A stretch of 64,000 bases of DNA, taken from Oscillospiraceae bacterium (GTDB lineage Bacteria; Bacillota; Clostridia; UBA1381; UBA9506). The position numbers and the translations under genes are program-made. The stretch spans positions 24,760 through 88,759 of the forward strand of contig SVJJ01000007.1 in assembly GCA_015069045.1 (NCBI GenBank). The letters run 5' to 3'. Every line of letters begins with the position of its first letter. The stretch's first letter is position 1. Shown here in pieces: positions 31,877-40,534 of the stretch. The notes under the pieces were generated by a model. It ran no database searches, was not told where the DNA came from, and saw only the letters and a program-made list of their open reading frames with translations.

Positions 31877-32731
31877 TTGAAAAAAATATTGGGAAAATTG
31901 AAAATATATGGTATAATACTATTTGGAGCATGGCTTGCGGCTATTGGTGTCAGCCTTTTTTTAACTCCCGCACAGATGGTAGCTGGTGGCTTATCCGGCA
32001 TTGGTATTATCGTAAATAGTGTAATCGGCTTACCGGTTGGAACATTTGTTTTACTTATCAATATTCCGTTGTTTTTAACCGGATATAAAACTTTGGGTGC
32101 TGATTTTTTTTGGAAGTCCCTGTTGGGTGCTCTTGTTTTTTCGATTTTAACAGATTTGATGGCATTGTGGCCACCTATAACCGAAAATTTGTTTCTCTGT
32201 GCCATATTCGGCGGTGGACTGCTTGGAGTCGGGATTGGTCTTATCTTGCTGCAGGGTGCTACCACTGGCGGCACTGATATTGTTGCAGAGCTTTTATGTA
32301 AGTCTGTTCCTCTATTTAGTATAGGAAAGTGGATTTTAATATTAGATGCAGGAATCGTTTTGCTGGCAGGCATCGTATTTCACAATTGGGAAAGTTGTTT
32401 ATATGATATAATTGCTACAATTATAGCTGCCATTACGTTAGAATTGGTGATACAACGCAGCGACCTTGCAAATATAGTCTATATTATATCTCATAAATCC
32501 CAGGCAATTGCAGAGGATATTGTGAGCGAATTAGGTCGCAGTGTAACTGCTTTTACCATGGCCGATACTCCTGAAAACAGGAATGTCTCCATGGTAATGT
32601 GTGTCATTCATCACTACGAAATCGTGAAGCTTGAGAAAATAATTAAGCGACACGATGTAAACTCGTTTATTATCTTTTCCACTGCACATCAGGTGGTGGG
32701 TAAGGGTTTTAAAACATATTCGATAAATTAA
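31877..32731 (+). CDS. YitT family membrane protein (DUF161/DUF2179)
   Basis: N-terminal TM helices plus cytosolic DUF2179-like C-terminus. Confidence 0.88.
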   Translation: MKKILGKLKIYGIILFGAWLAAIGVSLFLTPAQMVAGGLSGIGIIVNSVIGLPVGTFVLLINIPLFLTGYKTLGADFFWKSLLGALVFSILTDLMALWPPITENLFLCAIFGGGLLGVGIGLILLQGATTGGTDIVAELLCKSVPLFSIGKWILILDAGIVLLAGIVFHNWESCLYDIIATIIAAITLELVIQRSDLANIVYIISHKSQAIAEDIVSELGRSVTAFTMADTPENRNVSMVMCVIHHYEIVKLEKIIKRHDVNSFIIFSTAHQVVGKGFKTYSIN

Positions 32732-32752
32732 TTTTTGAAAGGGGCGAGAAAA

Positions 32753-33601
32753 GTGGATAAGAAAAGAGTCAGAGAGCTGAAAATTACAGCTAATAAAATT
32801 CGTAAGAATGCTCTCACCGCTGTATACAGCGCTTCTTCCGGTCATCCGGGAGGTTCTTTATCCATCGCGGACGTTTTGTCCGTACTGTACTTTGAGGTCA
32901 TGAATGTTGACCCCAAAAATCCAAAAATGGAGGATCGTGACCGGTTTGTTCTTTCTAAAGGGCATTGTACTCCTGCACTGTATGGTACATTAGCAGAAAG
33001 AGGATTTTTCCCTGTTGCTGATTGTGCTACCTTCCGCAGAGCAGATAGCTACCTGCAAGGTCATCCCGATATGAAGGGCGTTCCCGGTGTAGATATGTCC
33101 ACCGGTTCCTTGGGTCAAGGTATTTGCGCAGCCAATGGTATGGCGTTGGCCGGCAAAATTGACAAGAAGGATTATCGTGTTTATGCCATCTTAGGTGATG
33201 GTGAATTAGAAGAGGGTCAGGTTTGGGAGGCTGCTATGTTTGCTGCCCATTATAAGTTGGACAACCTCACCGCCTTTGTTGATTTTAATGGTTTGCAAAT
33301 TGATGGCGACATTGAAAAGGTTATGTCCCCCCTACCCATTGACGAAAAGTTTAAAGCGTTTAATTGGCATGTAATTGTAACAGATGCCCATGATCCCGAA
33401 AAGCTATATGATGCTATTTGCGAAGCTAAGACTGTTAAGGACAAGCCAACCGTAGTTATTATGAAGAGCGTAAAGGGAAAAGGTGTTTCCTTTATGGAAA
33501 ATCAGGCTTCCTGGCATGGTTCTGCCCCCAATGAAGAGCAGTATAACCAGGCAATCAGCGAGCTTGATGCGCAAATTAAAGAAATGGAGGTAGAAGGCTA
33601 A
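32753..33601 (+). CDS. Transketolase, N-terminal subunit
   Basis: Probable GTG start; SSGHPGGSLSIADVL and GDGELEEGQVWEA (TPP motif). Confidence 0.94.
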   Translation: MDKKRVRELKITANKIRKNALTAVYSASSGHPGGSLSIADVLSVLYFEVMNVDPKNPKMEDRDRFVLSKGHCTPALYGTLAERGFFPVADCATFRRADSYLQGHPDMKGVPGVDMSTGSLGQGICAANGMALAGKIDKKDYRVYAILGDGELEEGQVWEAAMFAAHYKLDNLTAFVDFNGLQIDGDIEKVMSPLPIDEKFKAFNWHVIVTDAHDPEKLYDAICEAKTVKDKPTVVIMKSVKGKGVSFMENQASWHGSAPNEEQYNQAISELDAQIKEMEVEG

Positions 33602-34539
33602 TGGGAAAAATTGCAACAAGAGAAGCATACGGATTGGCTTTGGCCGAATTCGGTGAAAAATACGATATCGTTGTATTCGATGCTGACCTCTCCAAATCCA
33701 CTAAAACAGATACCTTTAAAAAGAAATTCCCCGAACGGTTCTTTAATGCCGGCATCGCAGAAGCCAGCATGATGACAACTGCTGCAGGCTTAGCTGCTTG
33801 CGGAAAAACCGTTTTTGCCAGCTCCTTTGCTATGTTTGCCGCTGGCCGTGCCTTTGAGCAGATCAGAAACTCTATTGGCTACCCTAACTTAAACGTTAAA
33901 ATCGGTGCAACTCATGCCGGTATTTCCGTTGGTGAAGATGGTGCCAGCCATCAGTGCCTGGAGGATATTGGTATTATGCGTACCATTCCTAACATGACCA
34001 TTATTAACCCTGCTGATGCTACCGAGTCCATTTTGGCTGTTGAAGCTGCGATTAAACACCATGGTCCTGTATATCTTCGTTTCGGTCGTTTAGCTGTTCC
34101 TGAGCTGTTTGATCGTGCTACTTACAAGTTTGAGTTAGGCAAGGGTGTTGAATTAGAAGCCGGTACTGATGTAACCATTGTTGCCACCGGTTTAATGGTT
34201 CCCGAAGCATTAGAGGCCAAGAAGATTTTGGCAGAGTCCGGTATTAACGCCCGTGTAATTAACATCCATACAATTAAGCCTATTGATAAGGATATTTTAA
34301 TTAAGGCTGCTAAAGAAACAGGCGCTATTGTAACCGCTGAAGAGCACAACATCATTGGTGGTTTGGGAAGTGCCGTAGCAGAAGTTCTCTGCGAAAACTA
34401 TCCCGTTCCGCTGGTTCGTGTGGGTACCCAGGATAAGTTCGGCAAATCCGGTAAACCTGCTGTTCTTCTGGAGGAATATGGCTTAACAGCTGCAAACATC
34501 GCTGCGCAGGCTAAAAAAGCCATAGATATGAAAAAGTAA
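33601..34539 (+). CDS. Transketolase, C-terminal subunit
   Basis: Pyr domain and C-terminal transketolase domain; 1-nt overlap with N-terminal subunit. Confidence 0.94.
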   Translation: MGKIATREAYGLALAEFGEKYDIVVFDADLSKSTKTDTFKKKFPERFFNAGIAEASMMTTAAGLAACGKTVFASSFAMFAAGRAFEQIRNSIGYPNLNVKIGATHAGISVGEDGASHQCLEDIGIMRTIPNMTIINPADATESILAVEAAIKHHGPVYLRFGRLAVPELFDRATYKFELGKGVELEAGTDVTIVATGLMVPEALEAKKILAESGINARVINIHTIKPIDKDILIKAAKETGAIVTAEEHNIIGGLGSAVAEVLCENYPVPLVRVGTQDKFGKSGKPAVLLEEYGLTAANIAAQAKKAIDMKK

Positions 34540-34556
34540 TCATACAAGCAAACTAA

Positions 34557-34587
34557 ATGGGGCTGTAGCAAATTGCTACAGCCCCAT
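34557..34587. terminator. Bidirectional intrinsic terminator
   Basis: atggggctgtagca/tgctacagccccat stem with T-tract between convergent genes. Confidence 0.9.
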
Positions 34588-34613
34588 AATTTTTTTAAAG
34601 TTATGAACAACGC

Positions 34614-35516
34614 CTATGCTATCATTAACGCTTTAACCACTTGATAATAAGCATTTAAAAAGGTTACAGCATGCTCAACACCTTCTACAGTTTGAGGAAC
34701 ATAAAACAATTCTGTTGTTTCGCCGAAGGGAATAGGGAATGCAATAATGTTTCCTTCGGCATTCGTAACCAGTTTTTGAATCTCTTTATCATTCTCAATT
34801 AAAGCCGCAACATCCGGTGCAAGGGTTGCTAAATAGGGTGATAAATTCGCTAACAAACCATCTGCAATGCCGGAAACGGCTAACTCACCAGTATCATAGA
34901 TAACAGTTGAATCCCCGCCACTTAAGGAAACTCGGCACCATTCAGTATGTTGTTCTGCAACGCTGGGAACCAGCTCCACATAGGTTTCTGACAAAGCAGA
35001 GGCAATCTGTAGGATATGATGCAGATTTTGATTGTCGCCCGGCACTAAGATGCGCATAGAATACACCGGCAATGCCTGAACGAATACAACAGATGCGTAC
35101 ACTGTACCATCTTCATTAAATTCTTCTTTAAAGTCAACCTGGCAATTAAGTTGTTCAGCAAAAAAGCGAACGGGAACATAGAATGTTCCTGCCACCTCAC
35201 GAGGGGCAATTTCCATTTCCACAGTCTGTTCGCCAATGGTACAGGTTGCCTCACCACATGTATAAACTATGGTGCCAATGGTAAAAATACCATCTTCGTA
35301 GCTGTACGGAACACCTAAAGCATCGCACAAAGCCTGAGCAGAAGCTAAGGCCCGATCTTGTTCCACCAAAAGTCCGTTTTCTAATGTAACGATTTGACCG
35401 TTAACAATTAAATTCCAACCAGGCGAAAGGGTCTGAGAACTCGTTTCTGTTTCTGCCATAACCGGCAGAGGAAGTAAACACAGGCACAACAAAAGTGATA
35501 TTAAGACCTTTTTCAT
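34614..35516 (-). CDS. Secreted protein with copper amine oxidase N-terminal (stalk)-like domain
   Basis: Signal peptide MKKVLISLLLCLCLLPLPVMA; VPVRFFAEQL stalk-domain motif. Confidence 0.75.
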   Translation of the reverse strand: MKKVLISLLLCLCLLPLPVMAETETSSQTLSPGWNLIVNGQIVTLENGLLVEQDRALASAQALCDALGVPYSYEDGIFTIGTIVYTCGEATCTIGEQTVEMEIAPREVAGTFYVPVRFFAEQLNCQVDFKEEFNEDGTVYASVVFVQALPVYSMRILVPGDNQNLHHILQIASALSETYVELVPSVAEQHTEWCRVSLSGGDSTVIYDTGELAVSGIADGLLANLSPYLATLAPDVAALIENDKEIQKLVTNAEGNIIAFPIPFGETTELFYVPQTVEGVEHAVTFLNAYYQVVKALMIA

Positions 35517-35544
35517 AAATTCTCCTCTTTCCTTACATAAATTT

Positions 35545-36468
35545 TTATTTTTGTATCATACTCACATCCCGTTCAATGGGTTCGTTAAAAATCATGTGAT
35601 GATATACCTCTTTTTTCTCACCTTCGATTAAAAACTGTACCTTATCCACATTGGAAAGCTCTGTTAATGTGTTTACCACAGAGAAAATGGTAAGCCGTTC
35701 TGCTGATGTGCCCACGTTATTCTTGGTGATAAAATCAGAGGAGAGATTAACAAAGCAAACCTTGTCCTTTGTTTCTACAGACCGAATTTTTGTTTCTGCC
35801 GGAATGGTTCGCCCTGCGTACTGCGATTGTGGACCACGGATTAATTCTGTAACGACCATTTTTTCCATAGATTCTCCCCGGGGTACTTTTATTCTGCGAA
35901 TCTCCCGCACAAGATACTCTGCATTCAAATCAGAAAAATATAAGGTAATATTAGACTCATCCATCATAAGGGCATCTGCATCAAACACCACGTCCGATTC
36001 CTTTAAAACGCCTTGTTCTTCACCACTTGCCGAAATCAATGGATTACCCTCTACTGTTAAATATACACGGTCAATACCACGAATGGAACACAAGGATTTT
36101 ACAACCGCAACCTGTGCCAATACATCATAAATACTTTCTTCATGATAAAATTCTTTGGATACATCCACATTAACCTGGCTTAAATTTTGGGTAATGGATA
36201 AAAGACGTGTACCTACCCGAACAGAGCGAGCCAAATCACCATCCTGAGGTCCTTCCAATAAAGCTTCCATAACATAGGCAGGCAAGGCCTCTTCTTCCTG
36301 GCCTTTAATATCCAAATTCACACTAACCAAATCCGTACCCGCTTTGTTGGCAAAATACAAAACGGCAACATCCTGTTGTTCCCCGGAAATTTCTTTAGAG
36401 CCTTGTAAACCACATCCGGCCAGCATTGTAACAATCAGAAACCATATAAGCAAATATCGTTTTTTCAT
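35545..36468 (-). CDS. GerMN-domain lipoprotein
   Basis: Lipobox LAGC; duplicated GerMN-like motifs (LLEGPQDG, LIRGPQSQ). Confidence 0.83.
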   Translation of the reverse strand: MKKRYLLIWFLIVTMLAGCGLQGSKEISGEQQDVAVLYFANKAGTDLVSVNLDIKGQEEEALPAYVMEALLEGPQDGDLARSVRVGTRLLSITQNLSQVNVDVSKEFYHEESIYDVLAQVAVVKSLCSIRGIDRVYLTVEGNPLISASGEEQGVLKESDVVFDADALMMDESNITLYFSDLNAEYLVREIRRIKVPRGESMEKMVVTELIRGPQSQYAGRTIPAETKIRSVETKDKVCFVNLSSDFITKNNVGTSAERLTIFSVVNTLTELSNVDKVQFLIEGEKKEVYHHMIFNEPIERDVSMIQK

Positions 36469-36494
36469 CTTAACCTCCCCTTCACTAACCGGTT

Positions 36495-36782
36495 TTAATA
36501 ATGTTGGCGAGAGCTTTGCTTTTTCAACATATCGTATTCGCGACGCAAACGTACATATTCATCAGCCACGTTCAACGCTGCCAAAACTGCTGTGTGGGTT
36601 GTATTAAGTCCCGGATTTAGACGAGAAACTTCCTTCATCTTTTTGTCCACAATATCTGCAACCCCCAACATATACTCCCGAGATGCTGAGGATGCAAGGG
36701 TATACTCCTGGTTGTTAATTTTAACCACAAGCGTATTTTTTTCAGACATATGAGCCTCCCTCTGTTCACGCAATGTGAACAA
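36495..36782 (-). CDS. zapA: Cell division protein ZapA
   Basis: VKINNQEYTLASSASREYMLGVADIVDKKM. Confidence 0.85.
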   Translation of the reverse strand: MFTLREQREAHMSEKNTLVVKINNQEYTLASSASREYMLGVADIVDKKMKEVSRLNPGLNTTHTAVLAALNVADEYVRLRREYDMLKKQSSRQHY

Positions 36783-36808
36783 TATCCATACAAATGCACT
36801 GCCCCGAG

Positions 36809-37300
36809 TTAGGCAAGTTCGCTTTCAATAACATGTTTCATAAACGACTCAATTTCACACTGGCTACTGGATGTTGCAATAACAAGTTCGCTCACTAAAA
36901 TTTGTTTAGCATTGGACAACATTTTCCGCTCACTGGTGGATAGCCCCCGTATCTGATCGCGATACATCAAATTTTTTACCACATAAACTACTTCATAAAT
37001 ATTACCGCTTTTAATACGCGACATATTCTCACGCTGTCTTTTGTTCCAACTTATATCCATCTCCGTAGAACAGGTTTTAAATGTCTCCATTACGGCATGG
37101 GCCTCTGTATCATCAATCACATCACGCAACCCAATGTCATTGGCTGTTTGCATGGGGATCATAACCTTCATATCCCCCACAGGTATGCGCATGATGTAAT
37201 AATCTTGTTTAACTCCCATTATTTCGCGTTCTTCAATAGATTCAATAACGCCTGCTCCATGCATGGGATACACGACTTTAGAGCCTATGTGATACTGCAT
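36809..37300 (-). CDS. CarD family transcriptional regulator
   Basis: MQYHIGSKVVYPMHGAGVIESIEE N-terminal RNAP-interaction domain. Confidence 0.92.
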   Translation of the reverse strand: MQYHIGSKVVYPMHGAGVIESIEEREIMGVKQDYYIMRIPVGDMKVMIPMQTANDIGLRDVIDDTEAHAVMETFKTCSTEMDISWNKRQRENMSRIKSGNIYEVVYVVKNLMYRDQIRGLSTSERKMLSNAKQILVSELVIATSSSQCEIESFMKHVIESELA

Positions 37301-37431
37301 GGTAAGTCCCCCCATTCAGTCCGACATACAGAGTCTGTAACTGTATATTCCTCTAATTCTATTGTAATACAATTCCAAGTCGTTGTCAAGCCTTGTTAAC
37401 CACAAAAAGTGTCACCCGACTGCAAAAAAAC

Positions 37432-37462
37432 ACGGCGACTCTGCAAAAAGCAAAGTCGCCGT
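37432..37462 (-). terminator. Intrinsic terminator of the abrB-like gene
   Basis: acggcgact/agtcgccgt stem; minus strand continues gTTTTTTTT. Confidence 0.88.
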
Positions 37463-37483
37463 CACCATTTCCATGCTATAAAA

Positions 37484-37723
37484 TCAATTCTTTAATTCTG
37501 CCATGCAATTAGAACAAACGTTTCTACCCTTAAATATAAAAACATCCTTCGCGTTTCCGCAAAAAACACAAGAGGGCTCGTATTTTCTTAATATAATTGT
37601 GCTCCCGTCCACATATATTTCCAGGGAATCCTTTTCCGCGATATCTAAGGTTCTTCTAAGCTCAATAGGCAAAACAATTCTGCCGAGCTCGTCAACCTTT
37701 CTCACAATGCCCGTTGATTTCAT
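37484..37723 (-). CDS. AbrB/SpoVT-family regulator with C-terminal zinc-ribbon-like cysteines
   Basis: MKSTGIVRKVDELGRIVLPIELRRTLDI swapped-hairpin motif; CVFC...CSNC at C-terminus. Confidence 0.92.
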   Translation of the reverse strand: MKSTGIVRKVDELGRIVLPIELRRTLDIAEKDSLEIYVDGSTIILRKYEPSCVFCGNAKDVFIFKGRNVCSNCMAELKN

Positions 37724-37848
37724 GATTTAGCCTCCTGCAAATTTCATATGTCCTATTCATCATAACATAAAACATAAAATACGTCAAGTCGAATCTTGTA
37801 ATTTTATATAATTTTCTATATAATGTTTAAGTAGATAATTGATTGTAC

Positions 37849-37877
37849 TTGACTTTTTTCCGAACGGTTGATATAAT
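37849..37877 (+). promoter_or_regulatory. SigA-type promoter for decarboxylase beta subunit: TTGACT-N17-TATAAT
   Basis: Near-consensus hexamers with 17-bp spacer. Confidence 0.75.
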
Positions 37878-37981
37878 GATTTTTAATGTGATTTATAAGA
37901 AGTGTGCCATAACAATTATGATCCATTGTGGTCCATTTTTAAGAAAAATAAAACTGAATAATAAAATAAAGGAGCAAAACC

Positions 37982-39079
37982 ATGGAAATTATTTACGAAA
38001 ATGTTATGCAAATTACCTGGCAACAGATGGTCATGTGGGTAATTGGTGCTGTGCTGATTTATCTTGCAATTAAAAAGGATATGGAGCCAACACTTTTGTT
38101 GCCTATGGGTTTTGGCGCCATTTTGGTCAACTTGCCGAATTCCGGTGCAGTTGAGACAGTTAAGACCTTATTTGAGGCCGGTATTTCAAATGAGTTATTT
38201 CCCTTAATTTTGTTTATAGGCATTGGTGCTATGATTGACTTTGGCCCTTTGCTTTCCAACCCTAAATTAATGATATTTGGTGCCGCGGCACAATTCGGTA
38301 TTTTCTTTACCCTCTGCGTTGCTTCCATGTTTTTTGGTCTTAACGATGCAGCTTCTATTGCTATCATCGGCGCGGCAGATGGCCCTACCTCCATTGTTGT
38401 TGCTCAAAAACTTAATTCAAATTATTTAGGTGCCATCATGGTGGCTGCTTATTCCTATATGGCCTTGGTACCCATTATTCAGCCGCCGGTTATCCGGGCA
38501 CTGACAACCAAAAAAGAACGTTTGATTCGTATGCCCTATGCACAAAAAACAGTTTCCCAGAGAACTAAAATTCTATTCCCCATTATTATTACAATTATTG
38601 CCGGTTTGGTTGCGCCTGAATCTGTGGCTTTGATTGGCTTTTTAATGTTTGGCAACCTAATTCGGGAGTGTGGCGTGCTCAATTCCCTCTCTGAAACAGC
38701 TCAAAAAGTGCTGGCAAACCTGATTACTATTTTCTTAGGTATTACCATTGCCTTTAAAATGCAAGCTGCCGATTTTTTAGCCGTTGACACCTTACTGATT
38801 TTAGGTCTGGGTTTGGTGGCATTTATTGTTGATACAGCCGGTGGTGTATTGTTCGCCAAGTTCCTGAATCTCTTTTTAAAGAATGGTAATAAAATTAACC
38901 CCATGATTGGCGCAGCCGGTATATCCGCCTTCCCCATGTCTGGACGTGTTGTGCATAAAATGGGTCTTAAGGAAGACCCCCAAAACTTCCTGCTGATGCA
39001 CTCTATTGGTGTGAACGTATCCGGCCAGATTGCTTCCGTTATTGCCGGCGGTTTAATTTTAAATTTCTTTATGGGTTAA
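37982..39079 (+). CDS. Sodium-ion-translocating decarboxylase beta subunit (OadB/GcdB family)
   Basis: 365 aa polytopic; GAADGPTSI and GRVVHKMG motifs of the beta-subunit family. Confidence 0.93.
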   Translation: MEIIYENVMQITWQQMVMWVIGAVLIYLAIKKDMEPTLLLPMGFGAILVNLPNSGAVETVKTLFEAGISNELFPLILFIGIGAMIDFGPLLSNPKLMIFGAAAQFGIFFTLCVASMFFGLNDAASIAIIGAADGPTSIVVAQKLNSNYLGAIMVAAYSYMALVPIIQPPVIRALTTKKERLIRMPYAQKTVSQRTKILFPIIITIIAGLVAPESVALIGFLMFGNLIRECGVLNSLSETAQKVLANLITIFLGITIAFKMQAADFLAVDTLLILGLGLVAFIVDTAGGVLFAKFLNLFLKNGNKINPMIGAAGISAFPMSGRVVHKMGLKEDPQNFLLMHSIGVNVSGQIASVIAGGLILNFFMG

Positions 39080-39091
39080 GGAGGTAATAAA

Positions 39092-39223
39092 ATGAATTTT
39101 AATCCTATGAACTTTATTACAAATTTACGCTATATGGGGATTGGTATGCTGAGCATTTTTATTGTTATCGGCATAATTATGTTACTAACCATGATTCTCA
39201 ATCATATGTCAAAGGAAAAATAA
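39092..39223 (+). CDS. Small membrane protein, OadG-related small transporter subunit candidate
   Basis: 43 aa MNFNPMNFITNLRYMGIGMLSIFIVIGIIMLLTMILNHMSKEK*, SD taaggagg, one TM helix, 12 bp after the beta subunit. Below the ORF-track length cutoff. Confidence 0.75.
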   Translation: MNFNPMNFITNLRYMGIGMLSIFIVIGIIMLLTMILNHMSKEK

Positions 39224-39245
39224 TTGATAGTCGCCGAAAAAGTCC

Positions 39246-39274
39246 TTTACAAGGCTATTCTTTTGTAGTATGAT
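39246..39274 (+). promoter_or_regulatory. Promoter copy 1: TTTACA-N17-TATGAT
   Basis: SigA-like hexamers in repeat copy 1. Confidence 0.7.
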
Positions 39275-39342
39275 TAAGAATGAAATCAATTAAAACCTAC
39301 ATATGTCAAAGGAAAAATAATTGATAGTCGCCGAAAAAGTCC

Positions 39343-39371
39343 TTTACAAGGCTATTCTTTTGTAGTATGAT
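39343..39371 (+). promoter_or_regulatory. Promoter copy 2: TTTACA-N17-TATGAT
   Basis: Identical promoter in repeat copy 2. Confidence 0.7.
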
Positions 39372-39421
39372 TAAGAATGAAATCAATTAAAACCTAAAGC
39401 AAGGATTAAAGAGGAAGTAAA

Positions 39422-40033
39422 ATGGTTATTAACTTTAACAGAACTGCCGCATATCGTTGCCCCAGCTGCGGCGAAATATCTTTTGGAGATTTCTCCATGT
39501 TTGAATTATCTGGTACAAAAGCTATCAGTATTCGTTGTAACTGTGGACAGTCCAGTTTAATGATTGCATCAGAAAACAAAAATAATTTCATTTTGTCTTT
39601 AGATTGTATTGTTTGCGACGAAACACACAAATTTTCTCTGCCCTTTCAATCTCTAGCTAAGAAGGATTGTGCGGAATTTACTTGTCCAAATGTTATGGTT
39701 GGGCTAATTTTCATTGGCCGAAGCGAAGCAGTGCATAATGCCGTTATTCGTAATGAACATTATATAGAGGAGGTCATATCGGCTTGCGGTTTAGAGCATA
39801 CCGGCAAAAATGGTGTGACAATGTTGAAGGCCTTGGATAAAATTCAAGAACTTTCTGATGAGGAAAATTTATTTTGCGAATGCGGCTCCAACATGATTGA
39901 TGTAGAGGTGCGGGAGGATGACTTAGTGCTAGAATGCTGCATGTGCGGTGCTTCTCTAACCTTAACAGCAGATATGGTTCGAAATAGCGACTTTACCCAT
40001 ATTGAACAAATCATTTTAAAACAAAAAAAATAA
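39422..40033 (+). CDS. Hypothetical cysteine-rich (zinc-ribbon-like) protein
   Basis: 203 aa with CPSC, CNC, CIVC, CECG, CCMCG motifs. Confidence 0.75.
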   Translation: MVINFNRTAAYRCPSCGEISFGDFSMFELSGTKAISIRCNCGQSSLMIASENKNNFILSLDCIVCDETHKFSLPFQSLAKKDCAEFTCPNVMVGLIFIGRSEAVHNAVIRNEHYIEEVISACGLEHTGKNGVTMLKALDKIQELSDEENLFCECGSNMIDVEVREDDLVLECCMCGASLTLTADMVRNSDFTHIEQIILKQKK

Positions 40034-40047
40034 CATAGAAAGCCGGT

Positions 40048-40473
40048 ATGGAAGAAAAAATGAGCAAAAAAGAGTTGGCTATGGAACTGTTTGATGCTGG
40101 TTATAATTGCGCCCAGGCTGTCTTGTTAGCCTTTAGTGATGACCTGGACCTATCCCCCACCCAGGCAGCAAAAATAGCCTTACCTTTTGGGGGTGGTATG
40201 GGTCAGTTGCGAGAGGTTTGCGGTGCCTTAAGTGGTGCTTTTATGGTGCTTGGTTTAAGAGATTCTGCCTCTGCGCCACCTGTATCTGCTGAAAAAGCAG
40301 AATGTTACACAAAGGTACGAGAAATGGCAGAGACTTTTCGTTTAGCCAATGGTTCTATTTTGTGTCGAGAATTATTAGCTCAATCACGAAAAGATAAACC
40401 TAAAAACTGCCGGGAATTAGTAGGCAATACGGCAGAACAGCTGGACCACTTTATACAAAAAAATAAATCATAA
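40048..40473 (+). CDS. C-GCAxxG-C-C family protein
   Basis: AGYNCAQAVLLAF...FGGGMGQLREVCGALSGAFMVLGL...ILCRELL spacing typical of the family. Confidence 0.85.
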   Translation: MEEKMSKKELAMELFDAGYNCAQAVLLAFSDDLDLSPTQAAKIALPFGGGMGQLREVCGALSGAFMVLGLRDSASAPPVSAEKAECYTKVREMAETFRLANGSILCRELLAQSRKDKPKNCRELVGNTAEQLDHFIQKNKS

Positions 40474-40475
40474 AA

Positions 40476-40510
40476 AGGCTGTTGCAAAGAATTTGTCTTT
40501 GCAACAGCCT
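40476..40510. terminator. Bidirectional intrinsic terminator
   Basis: 15-bp stem aggctgttgcaaaga/tctttgcaacagcct. Confidence 0.88.
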
Positions 40511-40534
40511 GTTTAATATACCATATTCGTAAAA

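Larger units (their letters stand above)
39203..39396 (+). repeat. 97-bp perfect tandem duplication (39203-39299 and 39300-39396)
   Basis: Copies are identical by direct reading: catatgtcaaaggaaaaataattgatagtcgccg...atcaattaaaaccta repeated twice. Confidence 0.95.

Noticed and set aside
32753-34539. Split transketolase as a novel gene fission
   Set aside because: Two-subunit transketolases are common in bacteria and archaea, so this is not novel.
39203-39396. 97-bp repeat as a mobile element or CRISPR-like array
   Set aside because: Only two adjacent copies, no spacers, no terminal inverted repeats, no transposase; best read as a simple tandem duplication.
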